From Bacteroidales bacterium (lineage in GTDB: Bacteria; Bacteroidota; Bacteroidia; Bacteroidales; UBA932), in assembly GCA_017555965.1 (NCBI GenBank), contig JAFZFH010000046.1:1-56844 (forward strand): DNA of 56,844 nt. Reading direction: 5' to 3'. A program made the translations under genes and the position numbers. Position 1 is the first letter of the stretch, and each line of letters opens with the position of its first letter. Of the stretch, positions 15,675 to 25,433 are shown piece after piece. Below the pieces are notes generated by a model. That model saw nothing but the letters and a program-made list of their open reading frames with translations. It was not told the DNA's origin and ran no database searches.

Positions 15675-18215
15675 TTACTTTCCTGTTACAAGGTTCTTGA
15701 ATGCTGAACCGAAGATGAGGTAGCTGATGTTACCTGCGATGGTTCCCTCATTCTGTCCCCAGAAGAATGGCCAGTCATCATAGTTCTCGAAATGGTCAGG
15801 ATGTCTGAAGAGAAGACCAGGAGCAACGTTACCAGGGATTGCTGAGAAATCAGCTCTGTTGTTGCCGTAGAATACTTCCTTTGGACGTGCTGCACCCACA
15901 GCTGCTACGAGTGAGTAGTTATGATATGGGTGGCAACCGAAATGCCATTCAGCAGCCTTGTATGCATGTGACTTGTCAATGATGTCAGGGAAATAGATGC
16001 TTGCGTAGCATACTGTTGTTCCATGGCTGAGGATCTGTCCGCCACCTGCCCAGTTGCCGAGTCCGATAGGAACTCCATAAGGGTTCACCTTCTCAAGTTC
16101 CTCTATGTAAGTCTTGAACTTCTCAACATATGGACGGAGCTTCTCCTTGTATGCCTCATCCATGTATGGAATGGCGTCGAGGGCAGTCATGAGTGACATG
16201 TTGACATTTCTGTCGAGTGAAGGCCAGAGTGTCGCATTGAACTGGTCAAGATACTGCTGTTCGCCTGTCGCTACATAAAGCTGGAGGTTTGCGGAAATGT
16301 TTCCACCTGCGCCACCGCGGTTTCTTCCGTTGCCTGTCTGGTTCTTTGCCATAAGCTCGGTAGCCTCCTTGAGAAGTCTCTTTGACTGCTTGAGAGCTCT
16401 TGCTGCGAGTTCGTCATTGTATCCCTTAAGAGCACGGCTTGCAGCAGCGAACATTGTTGCAGCATTGAAGTCACGCATAGGGTCACGAGATGTGAATGCC
16501 CACATGTCATCTGGAGTACCGCTGTACTTACCATCCTTTGACACCTCATATGGCTTGAGCTTAGGGTCGTAGATGAGGCCGTCTGTGAGTGAGCCAGCAT
16601 CGCCAAGGTGGTGATAGTTATCAAGAACTGAGTTAGAAAGTGTCTGTGACATGTGTCCGAGAATCTCAGCCTGAGCTACGAGGTTAAGTACACCATGCTC
16701 GATATACTGGAGGATATCAGGTGTTCCGTCCGGACGATGAAGGTCAACATAACGCTGCTCCTGGCTTACGAATGTCTGGTCTCTGTCTGAACGGAAGAGT
16801 TCCCATGCACGTACGAGGTTCTGTACAACGCTGATGTTTGAATGTGTTTCGATATCGAAGTCACCGGCGTCGAAGTAACCACCTACATTAAGACCTGGGA
16901 TAAGTTCGAGATCCTTGAAGCGTGTGTCTGTTGTAGGACCCTGATCATGGAGGTCGAAGTGGTCTGTGTTTCTAGGTGCCTGACGATAACCCTCTCTGAA
17001 AGGCTCTCCGTGCCATACGCGGTATCCTTCATTCACATACATGTGGTTCATATGGATAGGAATCCAGATGTCACTTGTTGCGTCAGTGATCTTGTCGTAT
17101 ACATCGTCGTTGATGATGAAGTTGTTTGTCTTTGTCTCACCATACTGGATGTAATATACACCAGGCTCAGTAACCTTAGAGAAATCGAATCTGTCGTAAT
17201 TGTACTTGTAGTACATACCCCAGTTCTTAACCTTACCTGAATAAGCTACCTTCTCGGTACCGTCGTTCTCAACCTTGATCACCTTTGCAGTTGACTCTGA
17301 CTTGTAATTCTTGTCAAGCTCGATTACTGCAATCTTTGGCTGTTCAGGGAGATATCCTACCTGTGAGAATCCGATATTAGGCTCACGTACCCATCCCTTG
17401 ACTGCGTTTGGCTCTACAGTCCATGTAACGACCTTACCGGTCTTTCCTGCAGGAAGAAGGCTTCTGAATACATACCAGCCGTTCTGTGCAAGGATACGAC
17501 CGTCATAAAGCATGATGTCGGCGTCCTCAGAAGTGATTGTCATCATACGCTCAGGAGCATCCGGTGCAATGATGAACTCTCTACCCTGCTCGAGCGGAAG
17601 CGGATCGATGTAACGGTCTGTGCCGCGGTCATCATAAGTCTTGTAACCCTTGAACTGCTTAGGCTTTTCAGCATTTGGCTTTGTTGTAGTCTCGCTGGCA
17701 GCATACTTAGGGAATCTGTCAGGTCTTCCATCAACGATGAAAGTCTTTGCCCAATACTGTGATGGGAGGAATTCGAGGTTGAATCCTGCATGTCCGACGA
17801 GCTTCTCTGGAAGTGGCTCATCAAGATATACTGCGATTTCAAATGCCTTGCCCTTAGGAGTGACAACGATTCTCGAATCGAAATCGTAATCTTCGTAGCG
17901 TAATGCCACTTCGATAGTTCCGTCTTCTGCGTTGACTGTTCTTGAAGGTGTCGCAGGAACAAGGTCCCACTGCTCAGGAGTGCTTGAAAGTCTTACTGCA
18001 CCACCCTGAACCGTTCTTACACCATGATGGATGATTTCGATACCTGAGTTCTTCTCATCGTTGAAACCGCCATTGTAGAGATTGCTGTACACAAGCACAT
18101 TCACACCCTGGCGCTCGAAGTACTCTGACTCGTTCAGAATGAGGTCCTGTTCCTTCGGGCCGCAGCATGATGCAAGCATGATTGCCGGCAGCATAAATAA
18201 ACTGATTCTTTTCAT
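15675..18215 (-). CDS. GH9 glycoside hydrolase (endoglucanase-type), lipoprotein
   Basis: 846 residues with a lipoprotein signal (MLASCC, Cys17), so probably anchored in a membrane facing outward. After an N-terminal beta-rich part (about 25-270), residues 275-370 form the Ig-like CelD_N domain, and 370-846 the GH9 (alpha/alpha)6 barrel. The catalytic base motif DAGD is at 449-452, and the likely general acid is Glu823 in WGQNEG. GH9 enzymes cut beta-1,4-glucans or xyloglucan. The region before CelD_N is unusually long for a cellulase and might be an extra carbohydrate-binding domain. It is its own transcript, with terminators on both sides. Confidence 0.92.
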   Translation of the reverse strand: MKRISLFMLPAIMLASCCGPKEQDLILNESEYFERQGVNVLVYSNLYNGGFNDEKNSGIEIIHHGVRTVQGGAVRLSSTPEQWDLVPATPSRTVNAEDGTIEVALRYEDYDFDSRIVVTPKGKAFEIAVYLDEPLPEKLVGHAGFNLEFLPSQYWAKTFIVDGRPDRFPKYAASETTTKPNAEKPKQFKGYKTYDDRGTDRYIDPLPLEQGREFIIAPDAPERMMTITSEDADIMLYDGRILAQNGWYVFRSLLPAGKTGKVVTWTVEPNAVKGWVREPNIGFSQVGYLPEQPKIAVIELDKNYKSESTAKVIKVENDGTEKVAYSGKVKNWGMYYKYNYDRFDFSKVTEPGVYYIQYGETKTNNFIINDDVYDKITDATSDIWIPIHMNHMYVNEGYRVWHGEPFREGYRQAPRNTDHFDLHDQGPTTDTRFKDLELIPGLNVGGYFDAGDFDIETHSNISVVQNLVRAWELFRSDRDQTFVSQEQRYVDLHRPDGTPDILQYIEHGVLNLVAQAEILGHMSQTLSNSVLDNYHHLGDAGSLTDGLIYDPKLKPYEVSKDGKYSGTPDDMWAFTSRDPMRDFNAATMFAAASRALKGYNDELAARALKQSKRLLKEATELMAKNQTGNGRNRGGAGGNISANLQLYVATGEQQYLDQFNATLWPSLDRNVNMSLMTALDAIPYMDEAYKEKLRPYVEKFKTYIEELEKVNPYGVPIGLGNWAGGGQILSHGTTVCYASIYFPDIIDKSHAYKAAEWHFGCHPYHNYSLVAAVGAARPKEVFYGNNRADFSAIPGNVAPGLLFRHPDHFENYDDWPFFWGQNEGTIAGNISYLIFGSAFKNLVTGK

Positions 18216-18337
18216 TTTGTATTGTTTTAGTGATAATATTCCAATGTGTAAAAGTAATCAAATACTTACAATCTATGAAATGATGTCGTCACTAAGTATT
18301 AAATGTCACACTTTATGATACATTTCCGACAAAAAAA

Positions 18338-18364
18338 AGAGTGCCGCATCACCTGCGGCACTCT
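18338..18364 (-). terminator. intrinsic terminator downstream of the carboxylesterase gene
   Basis: 11-bp perfect GC-rich stem (18338-18348 with 18354-18364), 5-base loop, followed on the minus strand by eight T residues. It begins 8 bases past the stop codon at 18372. Confidence 0.93.
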
Positions 18365-18371
18365 GTATTGA

Positions 18372-19838
18372 TTAGAACCATCTCATCGGTTTCGATGCTG
18401 GAATCGGATCTCCCATGCATGAATCCTCAACATCGTTCTCGTCAAGCTTGAAGAGCATGAACTGTGCGTTATCCTGTGTGTAAGGTTTCCACTCGCCGCC
18501 GTCAGGACCGTTAGGGTCGCCGTACTTAGCGAAGTTTGTCCAAGCTGTAAGCATAACCTCAGAAAGATCCCAGTCACCCTTTGCCCAAGGTCTCCAGCAG
18601 TGCTGAAGTGACTTGAATACGTACCAGAGGTCTGAAGAGTGGAATGCACCCTCAAGAACATTTGAACGGCCGTCAGTAGGAAGAGGACGTGCGAACTCGT
18701 ATGCATAAGCCTTGTCACCTACAGACTCTCTGTTGAGACAGAACTCTGCGATACCAGGAGCCATGCTTCCCATATCATCCTGAGTATAACCGATCATATA
18801 AGGAATGTTAGGAAGTGCGTTTGCATATGCTGCATTGTCGAAGCTCTGGAGAGAAACATAACCGTCAACCATTGGGCTGCCTGTCACTCTACCTGTTCTG
18901 TCGCCTGTAACTGCAGTATAGAAGTTACCAACTGTGTACAACATCTCAGTAGAAGCCTTACGCATCTTCTCGAGGCTGTCGAAACCTGCCCAGTCCATAA
19001 CCTTCTTTGTAGCCTGCTCTGCATCAGCAAGTGTCATAGGAGCGCCCATCATACCCATGCCTCTTCCTGCAGGAGCTGCATTAGGGTTAGTGATACCGCC
19101 ACCGCTCATGATGACTGCCTTGTTGAAGAGACCCTTAGAAAGAGGAGACTCGCAAACTGTCTTTACGCTACCTGCACCAGCGCTCTGTCCGAAGATCATT
19201 ACGTTTGCAGGGTCACCACCGAACTGCTCGATATTCTTGTTGATCCACTTGAGTGACTCGATCTGGTCGAGGATACCGTAGTTACCAGATACACCATGTG
19301 GGCTCTCAGCAGAGAGCTCAGGATGTGTGAGGAATCCGAATACGCCAAGACGGTAGTTGATGGATACGAGGACAACGCCCTTAGCTGCCCACTCCTGAGC
19401 ATCGAATTCAGGCTCTGAACCCCAACCTTCGCGATATCCGCCACCATGGATCCACAATGCTACAGGAAGTTTTGCGTCAGTCTTTCCAGGAGCTGGAGTC
19501 CATACGTTAAGATAAAGACAATCCTCGCTATATGGAGATTCTTTACCGTAACCCCACTCAGTTGTATAACCGCCTGGATAGTGAACTGCCTGATAACCAG
19601 GATGTCCGAATGTATCACAAACCTTTACGCCATCCCAAGGAACCACTGGCTGTGGCTCTTTCCAACGAAGGTCACCGATTGGTGGAGCTGCATAAGGAAT
19701 ACCGCGGTAAACAGTTACGCCTTCGATGTCAGCTGCAACACCCTGTACCTGTCCACCTTCGATTGTGAGGATAGGACTCTCCTGCTGTGCACATGAAGCA
19801 AACAGCAACGGGAGAAGGAGATAGAACAATTTCTTCAT
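18372..19838 (-). CDS. type-B carboxylesterase, lipoprotein
   Basis: 488 residues with lipobox LFASC (Cys16). It has the carboxylesterase type-B hallmarks: SEDCLYLNVWTP (104-115), oxyanion HGGGY, nucleophile Ser219 in GQSAGAG, and His400 in FHSSDLWYVF. The acidic triad member is probably Asp354/355 in YTQDDMG, where most relatives have Glu. Such enzymes hydrolyse carboxylic esters; next to xylan esterases it probably removes acyl groups from plant polysaccharides. It is 26 bases downstream of the CE1 gene (same strand), and the pair ends at the terminator 18338-18364. Confidence 0.88.
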   Translation of the reverse strand: MKKLFYLLLPLLFASCAQQESPILTIEGGQVQGVAADIEGVTVYRGIPYAAPPIGDLRWKEPQPVVPWDGVKVCDTFGHPGYQAVHYPGGYTTEWGYGKESPYSEDCLYLNVWTPAPGKTDAKLPVALWIHGGGYREGWGSEPEFDAQEWAAKGVVLVSINYRLGVFGFLTHPELSAESPHGVSGNYGILDQIESLKWINKNIEQFGGDPANVMIFGQSAGAGSVKTVCESPLSKGLFNKAVIMSGGGITNPNAAPAGRGMGMMGAPMTLADAEQATKKVMDWAGFDSLEKMRKASTEMLYTVGNFYTAVTGDRTGRVTGSPMVDGYVSLQSFDNAAYANALPNIPYMIGYTQDDMGSMAPGIAEFCLNRESVGDKAYAYEFARPLPTDGRSNVLEGAFHSSDLWYVFKSLQHCWRPWAKGDWDLSEVMLTAWTNFAKYGDPNGPDGGEWKPYTQDNAQFMLFKLDENDVEDSCMGDPIPASKPMRWF

Positions 19839-19864
19839 AATGTGTATTAATTAATGGGTTGTTT

Positions 19865-21076
19865 TTACTTGAAAAGAAGCTGTGCGAACTGATAGAGGCT
19901 TCTTCTCCATGTCTGCCACTCGTGTGCAGTCTCAGGAGATACATAGTAATGAGCGTTCATTCCTGAAGCCTTGAGGTCTGCTGTAATCTTACCTGGGTCT
20001 ACACCGCCGCGTGGATTCTCAGTCTCACGGCTACCGAAGCTTACGAATACAAGGTCGTATGCCTCTCTGAAACCTGGAGTGCTGTTCGCTTCATCAACTG
20101 AGATTGTGCCGCCGCTGAAGAGACCGATCTTTGAGAATACTTCAGGCTTAGCCATTGTGATGGATTTTGTCTGCATAGCACCCATTGAAAGACCTGCCAT
20201 TGCACGGTGCTCTCTGTCTGCGATTGTACGATACTTGGCGTCAACCATAGGGATGATGTCATTCACGAGAGTGTTCATGAAGCCGTCAGCCCAACCTGAA
20301 GGCATTCCCATAGGACCGCCGCCCTGAGGTCTCTGACCACCCTGTGGAGCCTGTGGTCTCTGTCCCTGAGGTGCCTGAGGACGTGCCTGAGGAGCAGCGC
20401 CTGCTGCAGGACGTGGCATTGACCATGTACCGTTATCCATTACGATGATGAATTCTTCTGCGAGACCTGCTGCGATAAGGTTGTCCATGATGAGACCTGT
20501 CTTACCCTGAACTGCCCAACCATACTCGTTCTCACCGCCACCATGCTGGAGGTAAAGTACAGGATATCTCTTAGTGAGGTCAGTGTCGTAGCTTGCTGGA
20601 GTGTAGATGAAGCAATGACGCATTGCGTCGTTTGTCTTAGAATAGTAGTAAACCTCTCTTACGTCACCGTGAGGTACGTTCTTTACTGCATAGAAATCCT
20701 CATCGTGTGCAGGGATGTCGATACCGCTTCCCCAACGGCTAGCGCCATAGTAATAAAGGCTGTTAGGGTCTGGAGTAGCAGCTCCGTCAACCCAGATCTG
20801 ATAGTAGTGGAATCCTTCGTCCTGAGGAGCAGTGTCACCTGTCCATACGCCGTTCTCATCTTTAACGAGGTCATATTTTACACCTCCGATGTCGAACTGA
20901 ACATACTTTGCATCCGGTGCAGTTACCTGAGCACGTACAACTCTTTCAGAGTTTACCATCGGATACTGTTTTCCCTGCTGATTGGTAGAAGCAGGCTTGA
21001 AATCTTCCTTAACCTGTGCAGTGGCAAGCGTACAAGCCGCAAGTGCCATTGCAGAAATCATTAGAGTTCTTTTCAT
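19865..21076 (-). CDS. CE1-family esterase (feruloyl/acetyl-xylan type) with CBM48-like N-domain
   Basis: 403 residues, Sec signal ending near ATA-QVK. Residues 40-125 form the Ig-like CBM48-type domain (VQFDIGGVKYDLVKDENGVW) often fused to CE1. The alpha/beta hydrolase follows: YLQHGGGENEYGW (oxyanion region), nucleophile Ser297 in GLSMG, His385 in TAHEW. Inside the hydrolase, residues about 222-254 are a Pro/Gln/Gly-rich insert with repeats of the APQGQRP type, absent from the paralogue at 27933-29078. It should free ferulic or acetyl groups from arabinoxylan in the periplasm or outside. Upstream gene of a two-gene unit with the carboxylesterase. Confidence 0.9.
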   Translation of the reverse strand: MKRTLMISAMALAACTLATAQVKEDFKPASTNQQGKQYPMVNSERVVRAQVTAPDAKYVQFDIGGVKYDLVKDENGVWTGDTAPQDEGFHYYQIWVDGAATPDPNSLYYYGASRWGSGIDIPAHDEDFYAVKNVPHGDVREVYYYSKTNDAMRHCFIYTPASYDTDLTKRYPVLYLQHGGGENEYGWAVQGKTGLIMDNLIAAGLAEEFIIVMDNGTWSMPRPAAGAAPQARPQAPQGQRPQAPQGGQRPQGGGPMGMPSGWADGFMNTLVNDIIPMVDAKYRTIADREHRAMAGLSMGAMQTKSITMAKPEVFSKIGLFSGGTISVDEANSTPGFREAYDLVFVSFGSRETENPRGGVDPGKITADLKASGMNAHYYVSPETAHEWQTWRRSLYQFAQLLFK

Positions 21077-21152
21077 ATTGTTATTAGTTTTAATGTGGTA
21101 TTTACCTAAAAAAACATATCAAAAGTACATTTTTATTTAATAAAATAAAAGA

Positions 21153-21187
21153 ATAAGAGTGTCAATCTTGATGAATGACACTCTTAT
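21153..21187 (-). terminator. intrinsic terminator downstream of the CE6-GH51 gene
   Basis: 12-bp perfect stem (21153-21164 with 21176-21187), loop of 11 bases, followed on the minus strand by an AT-rich run. It lies between the CE6-GH51 stop (21222) and the CE1 start. Confidence 0.8.
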
Positions 21188-21221
21188 CGTATAAAATGAA
21201 GTATTTTTCAAAGGTAAAAGT

Positions 21222-24200
21222 TTATTTGACAGGCTTCAGACGTATGATTCCGACTGAATTTTCAGGCATTGTCATCACGAATGACTTCTTGACTTTACCA
21301 TAGTCTTTTGTCTGAGGAACGACAGCTTCGGTGTATTTCACCTTAGGTCCGAATCTCCATGCCATCTCTCGCAGACCTGGTCTTTCAGCTGCACCAGGAC
21401 CACCGAATGACTGTGTCTTGTTGTAGTCAGGATGAGTTGAATAGTAGTTCTGGCCACCCTGGTTCTTCACAGTCGTGTCATGAGAAGAAATGAATTCTAC
21501 AGTTGCCTCATAAGTTGTCTTGTTTCCGGTATTGATTGTGAATACCTTGTTCACGCACTCCGAGTTCACGAACTTGATGAAGATCTCGCCAGACTTGGTG
21601 TCGATTGTAGGAGACATGTATACAGTAGAGTCTGCAACTGCACCTTCCATTGCAGGAGACATTTCAAACGCTCTGTCACCGGCAACTGAGAAGAGTTTCT
21701 GGTAGTAGTAGTTTGTAGAACGCCAGAGACCATGGTTGTCAAACCAGATGAGGTTCGAATCCCACTTGTTGAATCCCTTCTTGCAGAAGAGAGGTGCGTA
21801 TGCAGCCATGATCACCATGTCAGAGTTTCTCTCAAGGCTTGTCCAGTAAGCAGCCTCAGCGAGTGTAGATGCATATGCATTGTTTGTGTTGTTGTTTGCA
21901 AACTCACCGACGAATACTCTTGTAGGCTTGCTTCTGTCGTATGTGTTGCCCTGTGCACCGCGCTCTTTACCAGGAGCATATCTGTCACCGTTGGTGTAGA
22001 ACCACTGGTCATTCTTGTAGTAGTGCTCGTCAACGACAGTGTCAGGATAGAGCTCATCGATCTTCTCCATATTTGCATTGAATTCACGACCTGCATCGAA
22101 TGCACCTGATGTGGTTACGATCACGATCTCAGGATACTTCTCCTTGACAGCCTTGTAGATGATGTCGAATCTTTCCCAGAATGCATCTCCCCTGTTCTCG
22201 TTTCCGATTCCGAGATACTTGAGGTTGAATGGCTCCGGATGACCCATTTCTGCTCTCTTTGCTCCCCACTCTGTGTCAACTGAACCGTTGCAGAACTCGA
22301 TGAGGTCAAGAGCATCCTTTACATAGATTGAATAGAAGCGGTCTCTGTCCTCCTGAGTTTCAAGCGGTGCAATGTACTTGTGGCCTGCGAACTGGCATGT
22401 CACACCGTTGTTGAGTACAGGGAGAGGTGTTGCTCCAAGCGACTCAGCCATGAGGAAATACTCATAGAAACCGATGTGCTGTGAAGTCCAGTATCCCCAA
22501 TGGTTACGGAAGCCGATACGCTCTTCGACAGGGCCGATAGAGTTCTTCCAGAACACCTGTCCCCAATAGTCAGAACCCTCTGATGCACATCCGCCAGGGA
22601 ATCTCATGAATGTAGGATTGAGGTCGTCAAGAACCTCGATAAGGTCTTTGCGGAATGCTCCGTACTCGCCGTTCTTCCAAAGCTGTGATGCTTCTGGAAT
22701 GAGGCTTACGAAATCGAGGTAGAAAGTACCCGCAGCGTCTGCAACGATGCAGAGACGGCTGTCTGAAGTACGCTCAGCCTTGAGAGAACCTTCATGTTTC
22801 TTCCACTCATCATCAAGCTTTTCAATAGTGATAACGTTAGAGTTGACCTTACCGTCCTTATCCTCAAGATAAACGCTTACCTTACCAGGATATGAAGCAC
22901 CCTGGAGGTAGAGAGAGAGGTTATAGGTAACATCCTGCTTCACCGGAATCGATGGAGTCTGGGTGTTGTTCGAGTAGATGGCGCTTCTGTCTCTCTTGTT
23001 GTATTCTGAGATGCCGTATCCGTTTGCTGCGATACCGTAACCTGCACCGGCCTCGTCGATGTCGAATCGTACGCTGTACTGCTGATACTTGAGTGCATCG
23101 TCATATGCGTCATTAGGGTCGAAGTCATAAAGAGGCTTGAGATCCTTTACGAGAGGCTTCTCATTTACTGTGCGTGCATTACCTGCTGCACCTTCCTTGC
23201 TGATCACTGTCCATCCGAAGAATACTGTATCTGTCTGTGAGAACTCGTTTGCGCTACCTGTAGGAACGTTGTATGCCTGGAATGAGTTGTTCTGGATAAG
23301 CTGTGCAGAGATACCACCGTCAACAGACTGGTTGATGTCCTCGAAGAAGATACCGCTGAGTGTAGGGCTGATCTCGATGCCGAGGTTCTTTACATTGAGG
23401 GTGAGAGTACGCTCCTCTACTTCCTTGTAACCCTTGAGTTCGAGCATCTTGTCAGCGAAACGGTAGCCGAGAAGACGCATTCCTTCAGTGTTGAAGTGGA
23501 ACTGGTCGCCTGTGCTCTGGCAGCCGAGGGCAGAGATGATATGTGCGTTAGGAAGTACTTCAGGGAGACGTGGCATGATGTCTCTGTTGAAACGCCAGCA
23601 GACACCGTCCTGCTCCTCATACTTGAGCTCACCTGCGAGAAGCGGAGTCTCCTTAGGATTGAGACCGAGGTCCTTGCAGAGATTGTCATAGATTCTCTTG
23701 ACTCTTTCTGGCCAGAGCGGATCTTCAGAGTTTGACTCACCCTGATGCATGAGGATACCCTTAATGACACCGTCCTTCTGGGCAAGCTTCGCCATGTCGA
23801 TGAGTCTCTGGTAAGGATTTCCGCCGTACTGTTCGACGATGGCCTTCATCCAGTCACGCTCGTTGTCGATGTACTCCTTATAATCCTTCTTGTCCCAGAG
23901 TTCGATCTTTGCACCTGCAACGGAAACATTGATCACTCCGACTTTGATCTCTTCGGGGAGATTCTCGATCATCTTGCGTCCGAAGAAGTCAACCGGACCC
24001 ATGTTGTTGCCCTCACGGCAGATAGGTGGCACTGCAGTGTACCATTTACCCATCTCACGATTGAGGTTCGGCATATCGACAGCAGCCATGAAACTGAATC
24101 GTGGATTGTTGAAATCAAGATCCTGCTCTGCAGGTCTTGCACCTGCCTCCATGTTCGACTGGCCGATGCACAGATAGATGTGGAAGTTAGGATCCGGCTT

Positions 24201-24266
24201 CTGAGCAAAAGCAGCCACACAGAAGATGGCAGCGATGATAGTAGTCAGTAATTTTTTCATATTCAT
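21222..24266 (-). CDS. bimodular CE6 acetylesterase - GH51 alpha-L-arabinofuranosidase
   Basis: About 1014 residues from the start at 24266, which gives a clean Sec signal (MKKLLTTIIAAIFCVAAFA); the longer frame would run into pta. Module 1 (about 24-275) is a CE6/SASA acetylesterase: nucleophile Ser37 in GQSNME, and Asp254/His257 in DQFHF. Module 2 (about 290-1014) is GH51: a carbohydrate-binding-like part (about 400-525), MRFPGGC, acid/base Glu690 in GIGNENRGD, and nucleophile Glu788 in VFVGEF. One secreted protein can thus remove acetyl groups and arabinose side chains from arabinoxylan. It is a single-gene transcript next to the CE1/carboxylesterase pair. Confidence 0.92.
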   Translation of the reverse strand: MNMKKLLTTIIAAIFCVAAFAQKPDPNFHIYLCIGQSNMEAGARPAEQDLDFNNPRFSFMAAVDMPNLNREMGKWYTAVPPICREGNNMGPVDFFGRKMIENLPEEIKVGVINVSVAGAKIELWDKKDYKEYIDNERDWMKAIVEQYGGNPYQRLIDMAKLAQKDGVIKGILMHQGESNSEDPLWPERVKRIYDNLCKDLGLNPKETPLLAGELKYEEQDGVCWRFNRDIMPRLPEVLPNAHIISALGCQSTGDQFHFNTEGMRLLGYRFADKMLELKGYKEVEERTLTLNVKNLGIEISPTLSGIFFEDINQSVDGGISAQLIQNNSFQAYNVPTGSANEFSQTDTVFFGWTVISKEGAAGNARTVNEKPLVKDLKPLYDFDPNDAYDDALKYQQYSVRFDIDEAGAGYGIAANGYGISEYNKRDRSAIYSNNTQTPSIPVKQDVTYNLSLYLQGASYPGKVSVYLEDKDGKVNSNVITIEKLDDEWKKHEGSLKAERTSDSRLCIVADAAGTFYLDFVSLIPEASQLWKNGEYGAFRKDLIEVLDDLNPTFMRFPGGCASEGSDYWGQVFWKNSIGPVEERIGFRNHWGYWTSQHIGFYEYFLMAESLGATPLPVLNNGVTCQFAGHKYIAPLETQEDRDRFYSIYVKDALDLIEFCNGSVDTEWGAKRAEMGHPEPFNLKYLGIGNENRGDAFWERFDIIYKAVKEKYPEIVIVTTSGAFDAGREFNANMEKIDELYPDTVVDEHYYKNDQWFYTNGDRYAPGKERGAQGNTYDRSKPTRVFVGEFANNNTNNAYASTLAEAAYWTSLERNSDMVIMAAYAPLFCKKGFNKWDSNLIWFDNHGLWRSTNYYYQKLFSVAGDRAFEMSPAMEGAVADSTVYMSPTIDTKSGEIFIKFVNSECVNKVFTINTGNKTTYEATVEFISSHDTTVKNQGGQNYYSTHPDYNKTQSFGGPGAAERPGLREMAWRFGPKVKYTEAVVPQTKDYGKVKKSFVMTMPENSVGIIRLKPVK

Positions 24267-24279
24267 GTGGTTATAAGAC

Positions 24280-24305
24280 AAAGGAGCCCCTTTTGAAGCT
24301 CCTTT
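24280..24305 (-). terminator. probable terminator downstream of pta
   Basis: 8-bp stem AAAGGAGC/GCTCCTTT with a 10-base loop, between the pta stop and the CE6-GH51 start; the T run after it on the minus strand is short, so it may be leaky. Confidence 0.6.
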
Positions 24306-24319
24306 GGAAGTTTTCAGTT

Positions 24320-25327
24320 TTATTTCGCGTCCATCGCCTGGCAAGCTGTGATAGCGACCATCTTGTAGATGTCGTCTACCGAGCAGCCGCGGCTGAGGTC
24401 GTTCACCGGACGGGCGATACCCTGGAGGATAGGTCCGATGGCGTCAGCGTTTCCGAGTCTCTGAACGAGCTTGTAAGCGATGTTACCAACCTCGAGGCAA
24501 GGGAATACGAGAACATTTGCGTGACCTGCAATCTCAGAGCCTGGAGCCTTCTTCTGGCCAACAGAAGGAACGAGAGCAGCGTCTGCCTGAAGTTCACCCT
24601 CTACCTTGAGAGTAGGATCGAGTTCCTTGGCGAGCTTTGTAGCCTCGATGACCTTGTCTACAACCTCGTGCTTTGCAGAACCGAGAGTTGAGAAAGAAAG
24701 CATTGCAACCTTAGGGTCAGCGAATCCTGCTACGCTCTTTGCTGTCTGTGCTGTACAAACTGCGATCTGAGCGAGCTGTGTTGCATCCGGCATAGGAGTA
24801 ACGGCAACGTCACCTACTACGAGTACTCCGTCCTCACCGTACTCAGGAGTGTTTGTGATCATGAGCATTGCACCGCTGACGCATGTGATGCCAGGAGAGC
24901 ACTTGATGATCTGAAGTGCAGGACGAAGAGTCTCGCCTGTTGTAGAAAGAGCACCGCTGATCTGACCGTCTGCATCTCCGCTCTTGATGATGAGGCAACC
25001 GAAATAAAGTGGGTCGAGAACGAGCTGAGCAGCCTTTTCAGGAGTCATGCCCTTGTTCTTGCGGAGTTCATAAAGAAGGTTTGCATACTCAGCAGTCTTC
25101 TCGCTGGTTGCAGGATCGATGATTGTAGCCTTGTCAATGTTCTTGAGTCCGAGCTTCTCAGCGAGTGCGAAGATCTCATCAGGATTACCGATGAGGATGA
25201 TTTCTGCAATCTCGTCAGCGAGAGCCTGGTCTGCAGCTGTAAGCGTACGCTCTTCGAGTGATTCAGGGAGCACGATGCGCTGCTTGTTTGATTTGGCACG
25301 TGCGATGATGCTTTCAATAAGTGACAT
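24320..25327 (-). CDS. pta: phosphate acetyltransferase
   Basis: 335 residues, the length of the short (single-domain) Pta. It converts acetyl-CoA and phosphate to acetyl phosphate and CoA in fermentative acetate production. Family blocks include QRIVLPESLEERTL at the N-terminus, YFGCLIIKSGDADGQISGA, SFSTLGSAKHE and, near the end, VFPCLEVGNIAYKLVQRL and RPVNDLSRG. The usual partner ackA is not in the window next to it. Cytoplasmic. Its promoter region is shared with the divergent secreted amylase. Confidence 0.95.
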   Translation of the reverse strand: MSLIESIIARAKSNKQRIVLPESLEERTLTAADQALADEIAEIILIGNPDEIFALAEKLGLKNIDKATIIDPATSEKTAEYANLLYELRKNKGMTPEKAAQLVLDPLYFGCLIIKSGDADGQISGALSTTGETLRPALQIIKCSPGITCVSGAMLMITNTPEYGEDGVLVVGDVAVTPMPDATQLAQIAVCTAQTAKSVAGFADPKVAMLSFSTLGSAKHEVVDKVIEATKLAKELDPTLKVEGELQADAALVPSVGQKKAPGSEIAGHANVLVFPCLEVGNIAYKLVQRLGNADAIGPILQGIARPVNDLSRGCSVDDIYKMVAITACQAMDAK

Positions 25328-25384
25328 ATTTGATTGTTTTTAGTTTGTATTCAAATTAACCCTCAAATTTAATCAATAATTCAA

Positions 25385-25392
25385 TATCTTTG
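25385..25392 (+). promoter_or_regulatory. -7 promoter element of the GH13 lipoprotein gene
   Basis: TATCTTTG, 41 bases before the ATG at 25434; it matches the TAnnTTTG consensus. Confidence 0.65.
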
Positions 25393-25433
25393 TACGATTT
25401 TTATCATTTCGAAGTAAATAAAGTTTAAAAGTT

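Noticed and set aside
24267-24344. Longer N-terminus of the CE6-GH51 gene overlapping pta
   Set aside because: The added residues are not a signal peptide and cross the pta terminator; the ATG at 24266 is followed by a proper signal.
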